A DNA stretch of 64,000 nt, taken from contig NZ_WIRE01000001.1 in the NCBI RefSeq assembly GCF_009601165.1, forward strand, positions 992,001 to 1,056,000. The letters are read 5' to 3'. The stretch's first letter is position 1, and every line of letters starts with the position of its first letter. The translations under genes were made by a program, and so were the position numbers. Of the stretch, positions 53,601 through 60,753 are shown in pieces. Below the pieces are notes generated by a model. That model worked only from the letters and a program-made list of their open reading frames with translations, was not told where the DNA came from and searched no databases. The DNA comes from Alcanivorax sediminis. GTDB lineage: Bacteria; Pseudomonadota; Gammaproteobacteria; Pseudomonadales; Alcanivoracaceae.

Positions 53601-53671
53601 CCCTGTTGTTCCTGCCCGCATTGTACGCGGCCTGGTTCCGGGTCAAGGAAGAGCATGCTGAAGCTCCGTAA
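50609..53671 (+). CDS. RND efflux permease (HAE-1-like)
   Basis: A 1020-residue inner-membrane pump with twelve predicted helices and two large periplasmic loops. LSQSEDPPFTFKVMTINTLWPGAS at the start and GLMVDDAIIAVEMM (proton-relay Asp pair) and LGTIALAGMIMRNAVILVDQI in the second half are typical of multidrug RND pumps. It is slightly closer to MdtC/VexF-like forms than to metal pumps. It works with the adaptor before it. Substrates cannot be told. Confidence 0.95.
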   Translation: MSFNLSEWALRNRALVLYAMLLLGALGAVSYANLSQSEDPPFTFKVMTINTLWPGASAEEVSRQITERIEKKLMETGDFERIQSYSRPGQSLVMFMARDEMRSVEIGDLWYQVRKKIGDIRHTLPRDALGPFFNDEFGTTFGNIYALSGDGFDYAIMKDYADRLQLALQRVDDVGKVELIGLQDEKIWIEISNTKLASLGIPLITVQQALQSQNAVAEAGFFETPTDRVRIRVSGEFTSVEDIRNFPIQVENRTLRLQDIAEVYRGFSDPAQPRMRFMGENAIGIAVAMKEGGDILRLGENLDKAFAELQKSLPLGMELRKVSDQPAAVEAGVGEFVQVLIEALIIVLLVSFFSLGWRTGMVVALSIPLVLAMTFAGMKYFDIGLHKISLGALVLALGLMVDDAIIAVEMMAIKMEQGFSRIKAAGFAWTSTAFPMLTGTLITAAGFLPIATAQSSTGEYTRSIFQVVTISLLASWIAAVVFVPYLGDKLLPNLTKHKSNGDLHDPYQKPFYRKFRVWVEWCVRYRKTVIGMTVGLFVFSLFLFKFVPQQFFPASNRLELMVDLKLEEGASLDATQELALRLESQLGENPLIENYVGYMGSGSPRFYLSLDQKLPAASQAQFVILTRNVEEREEVRRWLITVLDEQFPTVRSRVSRLENGPPVGYPLQFRVSGEHIPAVRALAREVALKVSENPHTLNVHLDWEEPSKVVRLNVDQDRARTLGITTQDLSIALQASLSGVAVSQYREDNELINVEVRGDRQERHALGLLGNLAVQTANGRVPLNQIATLEYGFEEGIIWHRDRLPTVTVRADIEDGELPATLVGQIMPTLAEVQAKLPPGYLLEVGGTVEESARGQSSVNAGMPLFILVVLTLLMLQLRSMPLSLMVFVTAPLGLIGVTLFLLLLQKPFGFVAMLGTIALAGMIMRNAVILVDQIGQDMAQGLTAWDAIIESTVRRFRPIVLTALTAVLAMIPLSRSVFFGPMAVAIMGGLIVATGLTLLFLPALYAAWFRVKEEHAEAP

Positions 53672-53709
53672 AGAACGCTGAGTCTGCCGGAAGTATCCGG
53701 CTTCCCCTT

Positions 53710-53738
53710 GCCCCGGCACTTTGCCGGGGCTTTTTTTT
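53710..53738 (+). terminator. Intrinsic terminator of the RND operon
   Basis: GCCCCGGC/GCCGGGGC stem, ACTTT loop and eight T, 40 bp past the stop. Confidence 0.92.
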
Positions 53739-53802
53739 ATGCCTCGCTGTGGCCACTCGATACGCGGCACGCTTGAACATTGTCGTGGCAGGAGACAGGG
53801 GG

Positions 53803-53937
53803 CTAGCGAGTAACGAGTTTCGAGTTGCGAAAATCAAAAGAATGAAAATAAACCTTCGGCATTCATCCGTAACGGGTTTTGCTCCTCGAAACTCGAAACT
53901 CGAAACTCGAAACTCGAAACTCGAAACTCGAAACTCG
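53803..53937 (+). repeat. CGAAACT-type palindromic element, 7-unit array
   Basis: Left arm CGAGTAACGAGTTTCGAGTT and GCGAAAATCAAAAG, core AAACCTTCGGC then AACGGGTTTTGCTCC, and seven perfect units (53888-53936). It ends 12 bases before the phoX stop. Confidence 0.95.
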
Positions 53938-53948
53938 CGACGGTTTCT

Positions 53949-55175
53949 TTACAGCTTCACGAAATTTCCAAATGGCCCGCGAATTTCATAGGTGATGCCG
54001 AATCCGTTGCCGCCACCAAACAGATCGCTGCCGCGCTGGGAGCTGAAATACAGTCGCTGGCCGTTCGGGCTGAAGGCGGGGCCAGTGATTTCGGAATCCT
54101 CCTGGCCGGTAACCTGGAGCAGGGGCGCCACGTCACCCTGCTTGTCGATCACTACTATCTGCATGTCACCACCATCTTCTGCGACAAGCAGGTCGCCCCC
54201 ACCGGATACGGTCAGGTTGTCCACGCCGGTAAGCACCGGCGTCTCTGCCGTGGCCGCGTCATAGATCACAGTCAGGCGATTCAGGTTGGTGTCCAGCTGC
54301 CAGACCTTGTTGTCGCCCTTGGTGGTGAAGTAGACCCGGCCATGGCTGTACCAACAGCCTTCGCCGCCATCAAACGCGGTGCTCTGCGGCAGCTGTTCCC
54401 GCGTGGGTGTTTCGAATAGGTTGGGGGTGGCGTTGGGGACGTTTAGCCACGTCACATAGCCCTGATCATCCACGGCGGCGACTTGCAAAACACCCTCATC
54501 CAGCTGCAGCGATCCATTGTTGTTCACCCCGGCGGGGATAAAACGATAGAAGCGTCCATCGCTTTCGTCTTCAGTGAGGTAAACCATGTTGAAGACAGGA
54601 TCGATGGCCGCCGCTTCGTGTTTGAAGAAGCCCAGTCCGCGACGCAGTCTGGCTGGCTGCTGGCCGAAAGGGTCGCACTCATAGACGCGGCCATAATCGG
54701 TTTCTTCACAGGACAGCCAGGTCTGCCAGGGTGTGGGGCCGCCCGCGCAATTGAGGTTGGTGCCGTCAAGAATACGATAGGCATCGTTTACCGAGCCATC
54801 CGGGTTGAAGCGAATGGCGGATGCGCCACCGCCAAGCAGATTGATGGTTTCACTATTGGAGACATACACCCAGCCGCCGTCGGCGGCTGCAAAGGTTGCC
54901 CCGCCATCCGGGTAGCTGTGCCAGTGATAGGCGGTGCGATTCCAGAAGCTGCGGCGAACCCGCTGCCCTGCGGCAGCAATGATGCGCGAGGTAAAACCTT
55001 CAGGAAGACGAATGCCATTGCTGTCGGGGGGCAGCAGTGGACCCACGTCGGCCAGGGTACGTGCAGACAGCGGTTGGCTGAGGGCCAGTAGAGAGGGACC
55101 CACCGCCAGTGCGGCCAGGCCGGTGCTGCCTTTTTTCAAAAGATCACGACGAGACAATGAGGCTTTGGTGTTCAT
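53949..55175 (-). CDS. PhoX/DUF839 phosphatase-like protein with Tat signal
   Basis: About 408 residues. The twin-arginine signal SRRDLLKKG lies near the N-terminus; the body shows NSETINLLGGGASAIRFNPDG, TPWQTWLSCEETDYGRVYE and GRVYFTTKGDNKVW, blocks of the PhoX beta-propeller family. PhoX enzymes are Ca/Fe-dependent alkaline phosphatases; this is a shorter DUF839 member and activity is not certain. GGGAGGAAGGG precedes the ATG at 55175; the frame to 55262 is upstream sequence. No Pho box was recognised. Confidence 0.82.
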   Translation of the reverse strand: MNTKASLSRRDLLKKGSTGLAALAVGPSLLALSQPLSARTLADVGPLLPPDSNGIRLPEGFTSRIIAAAGQRVRRSFWNRTAYHWHSYPDGGATFAAADGGWVYVSNSETINLLGGGASAIRFNPDGSVNDAYRILDGTNLNCAGGPTPWQTWLSCEETDYGRVYECDPFGQQPARLRRGLGFFKHEAAAIDPVFNMVYLTEDESDGRFYRFIPAGVNNNGSLQLDEGVLQVAAVDDQGYVTWLNVPNATPNLFETPTREQLPQSTAFDGGEGCWYSHGRVYFTTKGDNKVWQLDTNLNRLTVIYDAATAETPVLTGVDNLTVSGGGDLLVAEDGGDMQIVVIDKQGDVAPLLQVTGQEDSEITGPAFSPNGQRLYFSSQRGSDLFGGGNGFGITYEIRGPFGNFVKL

Positions 55176-55362
55176 CTTCCCTTCCTCCCTGAAAGTGATG
55201 AATGCGACAACGGAGGCGGAAGGGTAAAGGGCTGACAAGACAAAAAAGGTGATGCGGTGCATGGCATTACGCCTTGACGCATGAAGCGGATCACGTTTTG
55301 GAAAAGTGTCACTGAAGATTCACGGTGACCTACGATTTTCGCATTAGGAATAAGATGCAAAG

Positions 55363-55491
55363 TTAATCAGGTACGCGCACCCAGAGTATTTCGCTTGGGG
55401 GAGGAGCCTCGCGCATCCATTCGCTGCGGCACCAGGTACGCTCAGGCTGCTGAGTCTCCTGCCAAAAACAGGCGAACAGAGGTGACAGCAC
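55363..55491 (-). CDS. Possible small ORF, unknown
   Basis: A 42-codon frame from GTG 55491 (or further upstream from TTG near 55535) with coding-like residues (FACFWQETQQPERTWCRSEWM) ending at 55363, in a gap that otherwise holds nothing I recognise. It lies just past the cupredoxin-like gene. No good ribosome site. May be non-coding or a remnant. Confidence 0.2.
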   Translation of the reverse strand: MLSPLFACFWQETQQPERTWCRSEWMREAPPPSEILWVRVPD

Positions 55492-55519
55492 CGCATTGCC
55501 AAGAGGTGAAGTGAACCGT

Positions 55520-55981
55520 TCAGCGCGGTGCTTTGGGCACAACTATCAGTAACGGTGTTTCCTGCTGCTGATGCTCGGCACGTACACAGCGCAGCTCAAA
55601 CTTTCCCGCCACATCAAACCGCCAGGGCAGGCTGACACTGCTGCCGGGTTCGCTGAGGCGGGTGTTGGGGTAGTCCTTACGCAGGTCCGGCATCAGACGA
55701 TGGATCAGGTTCTGGTCGCGCAATGCGGTGGTGTCGCCGAGGGCGAACAGATGCCAGTCGTCACTGCGATTGCTGATCACCAGTGATACGGCGCTGTTAA
55801 GAGGGAGGGTGACGGTTTGCGGCTGCCACCGCGTGGAAAATGCCACCCTGGTTTCTGGCAGCAAGCCAGGTTCTCGCAGGGCGGTTCCGGCGGCCATGGG
55901 AATCTCGTCGGGTAAAATGCCGTGGCCGTGGCAAACCTCACTGCCCAGCATCAACATTGTGAGAAAACCAAAAAGCCGCAC
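55520..55981 (-). CDS. Secreted cupredoxin-like protein
   Basis: A 153-residue protein with a signal peptide (FGFLTMLMLGSEVCHG). The later part reads like a cupredoxin barrel: PLNSAVSLVISNRSDDWHLFALG and FDVAGKFELRCVRAEHQQQ, with His and Cys/His at the places of copper ligands (H in DWHLF, C...H near the end), but the terminal Met is not evident. Copper binding is possible and unproven. It is minus-strand and alone. Confidence 0.5.
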   Translation of the reverse strand: MRLFGFLTMLMLGSEVCHGHGILPDEIPMAAGTALREPGLLPETRVAFSTRWQPQTVTLPLNSAVSLVISNRSDDWHLFALGDTTALRDQNLIHRLMPDLRKDYPNTRLSEPGSSVSLPWRFDVAGKFELRCVRAEHQQQETPLLIVVPKAPR

Positions 55982-56095
55982 CCATCTACCCCTGAAAAAC
56001 GTCAGACGCTAATGTGACCCAGATTGCCACGGCGCGCCAGTGTAGAGGAATGGGAAAGGGGCATCACTGTTGGCAGCCAGTAATGCCGATGTACC

Positions 56096-58273
56096 TCAGG
56101 GAAGGAAGCCGCTGTTATCGCCGCTGACCAGGTTAATCTGACGACCGTCACTGAGTCGCAGTGTGGCGGCGCCATCGCTGTGAATGTTGTAGTGGAGGCT
56201 GCCGGTCAGGCAGCTGTCTTGCACGTCTACGGTCAGCCGGAACACATTGTCCAGCGAGCCGCTCAGGGTATTGCCGGCCTCGGCGGTACCGCTTTGCGTC
56301 AGTGTGCGTTCGGTGCTCACCCAGGGCACCGGGTATTCACCCAGTCCGGTGTCAAAGGTGCGATCAAACAGGGTCTCACCACAGCCATCGCTGTTCAGGT
56401 TGATTTGACTGGCTTCCACGGTGCGGTTCTCGATTTCGCTCACCCAGTAAGCCTGATTGTGGAACAGCGCATACTCCGGGTAATCCAGTGCGGGTTCGTA
56501 GCGGTACCGCACGGTAGCGGGACGCTGCACCCGTACCCTGTCGCGGCTGTAGTCCGCCATCTTTTGCCATTCATCCAGCTGGATGTAAGTGAGGTGTTCG
56601 GCAACAGGGTGCAGGTAAAACACATAATCGGAGTCGCTGTTCACAAAGGCTTCCTGCAGTGCGAGCGCGGTAGTGACATGAACAATCTCGTCGGCACCGC
56701 TGTAGGCATGGGTAGTGGGGATGTATTTGAGGTTGCCCACATAATCCACCACATTACCCTGTGCGCCGAGGCTGGATTCTGTCTGCAGTTCCTGGAAGCC
56801 GGACAGCAGCGGGGACGTGAGTGTGGCGCCGGTGAGGTCAGAGAGCGATCCCAGTAGCGTGTCTGCCAGCGGGAGATTCAACAGGCTCCCGGTAAAGCCC
56901 ACCCAGTTGATGCCCGCCGCATAATCCTGGGGATACAGTGCGGCCAGTCGCAGAGTCCCGTAGCCGCCCATGGAATAGCCGCTGAGCATGACGCGATCGG
57001 TGTCGATGGCATAGTTGGCGATGACGTCGGCCTGCACATCCCGAACATCCCGTTCGGAAATATCCGAGTAAAAACCCTGTGTGCCACGGCCCAGCGGTGC
57101 GGCCAGGATGCGGTTGTTGTCTTCGGCGAAAGACTGCTGGAAGTTCGTCTGATTGATCTGGCTGGCATGGTTGGCCTCACAGCCATGCATGACGATCTGC
57201 AACTCATGGGGACCTTCCTGATCTGGCACATAGACGCCGTAGGGCTGGTACTGGCCGAGGTAATGGAAGTACTGCTCGCAAGGGTACTGGGTGTCTCCAT
57301 GGCGCCCAGGCAGGCCGGTAATGGAGACCCCTTCGCCCGGTGGCAGGGTGTAATCGGAGGTGTAGACCCGCTGCTGGAAACCGGTGACGGCAGGGGCAGG
57401 GCGGTTCACGCGAGCACGAAGATCAGCGAGGGAAACCTGCTCACCGAATTCACTGATGTCACCGGTAGCAAGTACGCGGGCCTGGTTGTCTTCCCAGAAG
57501 TTGCCTGCATCAGGCAGGATCTGATCGGGCACGGCACCGGCGCGAGCCGATTCGTGCGGGCCACGGAACGCCACGTTCATCACCGTGCCATCGGCCTGGG
57601 CCACCACCGCCTGAATACGCCACTCCGGAGTTTCCGGTACCGGGAAGGTGCCGCTGATGATGTTGCTGGCCGGATCGCCATCACGGAATACATGCAGCTG
57701 CTCCCAGCCATCACTGTGGATGCCAAAGCCCGGCCAGTCGCCACCACCGGTGGCGGGGTCGTTATCCGTATCAATGGCCAGGGCGGCAATGCTGTTGTTT
57801 TGATCGTAAAGGGTGTTCAGCTCAAAGCGCACCTGCAGCTCATTACCTTGCAGCGAGAGCATCAGGGAGACCAGGTCGGCGGTGTTCTCCAACCCCTGCG
57901 GGTAGGCCTGGTCGCCGGCGGTGGGCGACAGCAGCCCGGGCGTAATGGCGAGCGGAGAATAATGGGTGCCGCCGCGAACCAGCAGATTCATGACCGAAAG
58001 CGGATCCAGCCCGGCCAGGCCCGCATCAGCGCCATAATCATCGTAAACATAATCCCGGTAGATCAATGCGCCGTCACACCATTCTGTGGTGCCCGCCACC
58101 CAGCTCTTTCTTGTGCAGTCCCGGGGCATGGGGATGGCCGTAAAGGGAACCTCTGTGGTGGGGGTGGCATTCGCAGCGGGAGAGCTGTCTGCGGAGAACG
58201 GATTGCTGCCGCCGCCACCGCAGGCTGTCAGGGAGATCAGCAGCGGGGAGATAAAAAGAAGGCTGTGTTTCAT
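56096..58273 (-). CDS. Large esterase lipoprotein: DOMON-like domain plus alpha/beta hydrolase
   Basis: About 725 residues. A lipobox (LLISLTAC) and a Gly/Ser-rich linker begin it. Residues about 125-290 (with LNTLYDQNNSIAALAIDTDND and WEQLHVFRD) resemble a DOMON/glucodextranase-C-type binding domain; residues about 330-590 are an alpha/beta hydrolase with GYSMGGYG (Ser436 counted from the first ATG), HGCEAN as oxyanion and a His near VAEHLTY. The C-terminus has another small beta domain. The ATG at 58273 has AGGGG at correct spacing. It may hydrolyse a polymer or ester outside the cell; substrate unknown. Confidence 0.75.
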   Translation of the reverse strand: MKHSLLFISPLLISLTACGGGGSNPFSADSSPAANATPTTEVPFTAIPMPRDCTRKSWVAGTTEWCDGALIYRDYVYDDYGADAGLAGLDPLSVMNLLVRGGTHYSPLAITPGLLSPTAGDQAYPQGLENTADLVSLMLSLQGNELQVRFELNTLYDQNNSIAALAIDTDNDPATGGGDWPGFGIHSDGWEQLHVFRDGDPASNIISGTFPVPETPEWRIQAVVAQADGTVMNVAFRGPHESARAGAVPDQILPDAGNFWEDNQARVLATGDISEFGEQVSLADLRARVNRPAPAVTGFQQRVYTSDYTLPPGEGVSITGLPGRHGDTQYPCEQYFHYLGQYQPYGVYVPDQEGPHELQIVMHGCEANHASQINQTNFQQSFAEDNNRILAAPLGRGTQGFYSDISERDVRDVQADVIANYAIDTDRVMLSGYSMGGYGTLRLAALYPQDYAAGINWVGFTGSLLNLPLADTLLGSLSDLTGATLTSPLLSGFQELQTESSLGAQGNVVDYVGNLKYIPTTHAYSGADEIVHVTTALALQEAFVNSDSDYVFYLHPVAEHLTYIQLDEWQKMADYSRDRVRVQRPATVRYRYEPALDYPEYALFHNQAYWVSEIENRTVEASQINLNSDGCGETLFDRTFDTGLGEYPVPWVSTERTLTQSGTAEAGNTLSGSLDNVFRLTVDVQDSCLTGSLHYNIHSDGAATLRLSDGRQINLVSGDNSGFLP

Positions 58274-58535
58274 GGTCATGCCCCTGAGTATTGTTGTTAT
58301 CGGAAAAGGAAACGTTTAGGCGTGAAATGTTAAGGGGGCAGTTGCTTCGCAGCCGTACAGATCGGGCCATTAGCCATTACAGATCTGGGTGATGTGGTGA
58401 GATCCTGTTAAAGGTGTAACCGAGTGTTGGTCGTCTGGAGATGACCACTCCGGATCGTTACTCTGGGCAAGCGTTTGATATCGTCCGGGTAAATGCCATC
58501 AACCGGGGCGAACCCCGAATCATCAAGGAGGAATA

Positions 58536-59594
58536 ATGCTGCCCACAATGCGTACCCTGCTCGTCGGCCTGTTGCTTGTCTGGATGTCCGGTGCCATCGC
58601 TGCCCCGATGACGGTGGCAGTGAAAGCATCCCCCCCGTTCAGTTTCCAGAGTGGCGACCGCTGGGACGGAATCAGTGTGGAACTGTGGGAAACCGTGGCA
58701 GATCAGGCCGGCCTTGAGTATCGCTACCGTCCCTATCGCACGGTGAGCGAGATGCTCGAAGCGGTGGAGCATGGTCAGGCGGATGTGGCGATTGGTGCGA
58801 TCAGTGTCACCGCCGATCGCGAGCGTCGGCTGGATTTTTCCCAGCCCATGTACCGGGGCGGACTGGGCATCGCCACCCGCAGTGAGCCCAGCGGCTGGCT
58901 GGTAACATTGCAGAGCCTGTTCAGCTGGAAGTTTTTTTCGGCGGTGTTGGCGCTGGGCCTGGTCCTGCTGATCGTGGGTGTGTTGATCTGGTTGTTTGAG
59001 CGTCGCCGCAACCCGGAGCAATTCGGTGGTTCGGTAAGCGAAGGCATCGGAAACGGATTCTGGTGGTCGGCGGTGACCATGACCACGGTGGGCTACGGCG
59101 ACAAGGCGCCGGTGAGCCCGGCGGGTCGTGCCCTGGGTCTGGTGTGGATGTTTGTCAGCATCATCACCATTTCCGGGTTTACCGCCGCCATTGCGTCCAG
59201 TGTCACCGTCAACAAGCTGCAGACGCGTATCAACGGCGTGGCAGATCTGCCAAGGGTCAAGGTGGGCAGTGTGGCCAACACCAGTGGTGCCCAGTGGCTG
59301 GCGGCCCAGGGGATCGTCTACAAGCCCTACGACAACATCAAGCAGGGCATGCGCGCGGTGGCGCTGGGTGAAATCGATGCCATGGTGTCAGATGCTCCGG
59401 TAATGCGTTACATGATTCGTGATCGAGCCGACAAGAATCTATTGGTATTGCCCAACCTGATCCGCGAAGAAAGTTACGCCTTTGCCGTCGCCAACGAGAG
59501 CCCGCTCCAGGAACCCATCAACCTGGCCATGCTCAATTTCACGCCCACAGAAGAGTGGCGCATGATCCTCAACCGGTATCTGGGGCTGCACTGA
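58536..59594 (+). CDS. GluR0-like ligand-gated potassium channel
   Basis: A 352-residue protein. A signal peptide (residues 1-23) leads to the first half of a type II solute-binding domain (MTVAVKASPPFSF, DVAIGAISVTADRERRLDFS). Then a membrane core: helix (about 132-153), pore loop with filter T184-V-G-Y-G-D189 and helix (about 198-220). The second half of the binding domain follows (VGSVANTSGAQWLAAQ, EIDAMVSDAPVM). This split layout is that of prokaryotic ionotropic glutamate receptors such as GluR0. AAGGAGGAATA precedes the ATG. Single gene; ligand probably an amino acid. Confidence 0.9.
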   Translation: MLPTMRTLLVGLLLVWMSGAIAAPMTVAVKASPPFSFQSGDRWDGISVELWETVADQAGLEYRYRPYRTVSEMLEAVEHGQADVAIGAISVTADRERRLDFSQPMYRGGLGIATRSEPSGWLVTLQSLFSWKFFSAVLALGLVLLIVGVLIWLFERRRNPEQFGGSVSEGIGNGFWWSAVTMTTVGYGDKAPVSPAGRALGLVWMFVSIITISGFTAAIASSVTVNKLQTRINGVADLPRVKVGSVANTSGAQWLAAQGIVYKPYDNIKQGMRAVALGEIDAMVSDAPVMRYMIRDRADKNLLVLPNLIREESYAFAVANESPLQEPINLAMLNFTPTEEWRMILNRYLGLH

Positions 59595-59601
59595 CGGGCA
59601 G

Positions 59602-59778
59602 GAGCGAGTTTCGAGTCGCGAATTTCGAAAATCAAAAGCGAGACCATTGCGGTCGGTGAGCGGAGGAGGTTTGCTCTTCGAAACTCGAAACTCGAAACTC
59701 GAAACTCGAAACTCGAAACTCGAAACTCGAAACTCGAAACTCGAAACTCGAAACTCGAAACTCGAAACTCGAAACTCG
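59602..59778 (+). repeat. CGAAACT-type palindromic element, 14-unit array
   Basis: Left arm GAGCGAGTTTCGAGTCGCG then TTTCGAAAATCAAAAG, a shortened core (GGAGGAGGTTTGCTCTT), and 14 perfect units (59680-59777). It ends three bases before the thioesterase stop codon. Confidence 0.95.
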
Positions 59779-59780
59779 CG

Positions 59781-60200
59781 TTATACCGTCAGGATCGACT
59801 TGGTCACCGAGCCGGTGGCGATCAAACGCTCTTTGCCTTCCGCATTCACGGCATAGGCCTCCGCGCGCATGGCGGCCAGGGTACGGCCGATGCGATCGGC
59901 CCTGGCACGCAGGATCACGGTTTCGCCTTTCTGTGCGGCGCGCAATACGCTGTTGTGGGTTTCCACGGTCACCGGGGCCTGATTGTCGTCCAGGCTGGGG
60001 ACCGCGGCAAAGAAACACGCCACGTCCATCAGTGCGTAGAGAATGCCGCCGTGCAGCGCGCCCAGAGGGTTGGCGGTAAAGTCATTTACCTGAAAGCGCA
60101 GCTCACTGGTGCCCTCGCCGGCCTGCAGCAACTCCAGCTCGCAGGCACGGTGCAACGGGTGGGCAAGGACTTCATCGCGGGCAACATCAAGGCGGCTCAT
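59781..60200 (-). CDS. PaaI-family thioesterase (hotdog fold)
   Basis: A 139-residue hotdog-fold protein. The motif NPLGALHGGILYALMDVAC carries the HGG-x-x-x-x-x-D active-site pattern of PaaI/YdiI-type acyl-CoA thioesterases. It hydrolyses acyl- or aryl-CoA esters; the exact substrate is unknown. It faces the channel gene convergently and the small His/Cys-rich gene divergently. Confidence 0.88.
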   Translation of the reverse strand: MSRLDVARDEVLAHPLHRACELELLQAGEGTSELRFQVNDFTANPLGALHGGILYALMDVACFFAAVPSLDDNQAPVTVETHNSVLRAAQKGETVILRARADRIGRTLAAMRAEAYAVNAEGKERLIATGSVTKSILTV

Positions 60201-60344
60201 GGGGCTATCTCATTCGGCTAAGGTGGAAACGGTCGCTACTTTGCCTGCAATCGGCAACGCTGTGAATGACCGCAGGGAACTGCGCAGCTTGACGCAGGTC
60301 TCAATGGTGCCGAGGATAGCCCCCACACACACGTTGGCGATTTC

Positions 60345-60662
60345 ATGAAATCTCTGGTCTGGACATTGCTGTTGATCATCTGCACTCACGTGCTGGTGCT
60401 CGATGCCGTGCATCATGAACATGATGCCGGGGCAGACTATGCCCAGTCCCTGAACCTCGTCGACAACGCAGACCATCAGGATCGCCAGTCACTGGATGTG
60501 CTGGACCAGGGTGCAGAGCACTGCTGTCAGTGCCACGGCTTTATGGCCGGTGTCGATTGCTCTCCTGCCCGTCAGCCCGCGCCGTTGTCGGCGCTGCTTG
60601 CATGGCGTCCTGATCTCCCGGAAGCCCCACCGGAATCCCCGTTCCGCCCTCCTATCGCCTGA
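60345..60662 (+). CDS. Small His/Cys-rich exported protein before czc genes
   Basis: A 105-residue protein with an N-terminal hydrophobic signal (LVWTLLLIICTHVLVL). The mature part has HHEH (residues 23-26), H44 and the cluster H59-C-C-Q-C-H64 plus C72, a probable metal-binding site, followed by a Pro-rich tail. It lies 92 bp before the Czc outer-membrane gene. No family recognised; a periplasmic metal sensor or chaperone for Zn, Co or Cd is inference. Confidence 0.6.
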   Translation: MKSLVWTLLLIICTHVLVLDAVHHEHDAGADYAQSLNLVDNADHQDRQSLDVLDQGAEHCCQCHGFMAGVDCSPARQPAPLSALLAWRPDLPEAPPESPFRPPIA

Positions 60663-60753
60663 TTGTTTCCACGTCTTTCTTGCAGCGACATGCCTGGCCT
60701 GAGGCCTGCGGTTCGCTGTGATTCATCGTGTCTGAACATTCAGGAGACTTCCC

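Noticed and set aside
14985..59777. Heptamer arrays as CRISPR
   Set aside because: Units are 7 bp with no spacers and no cas genes.
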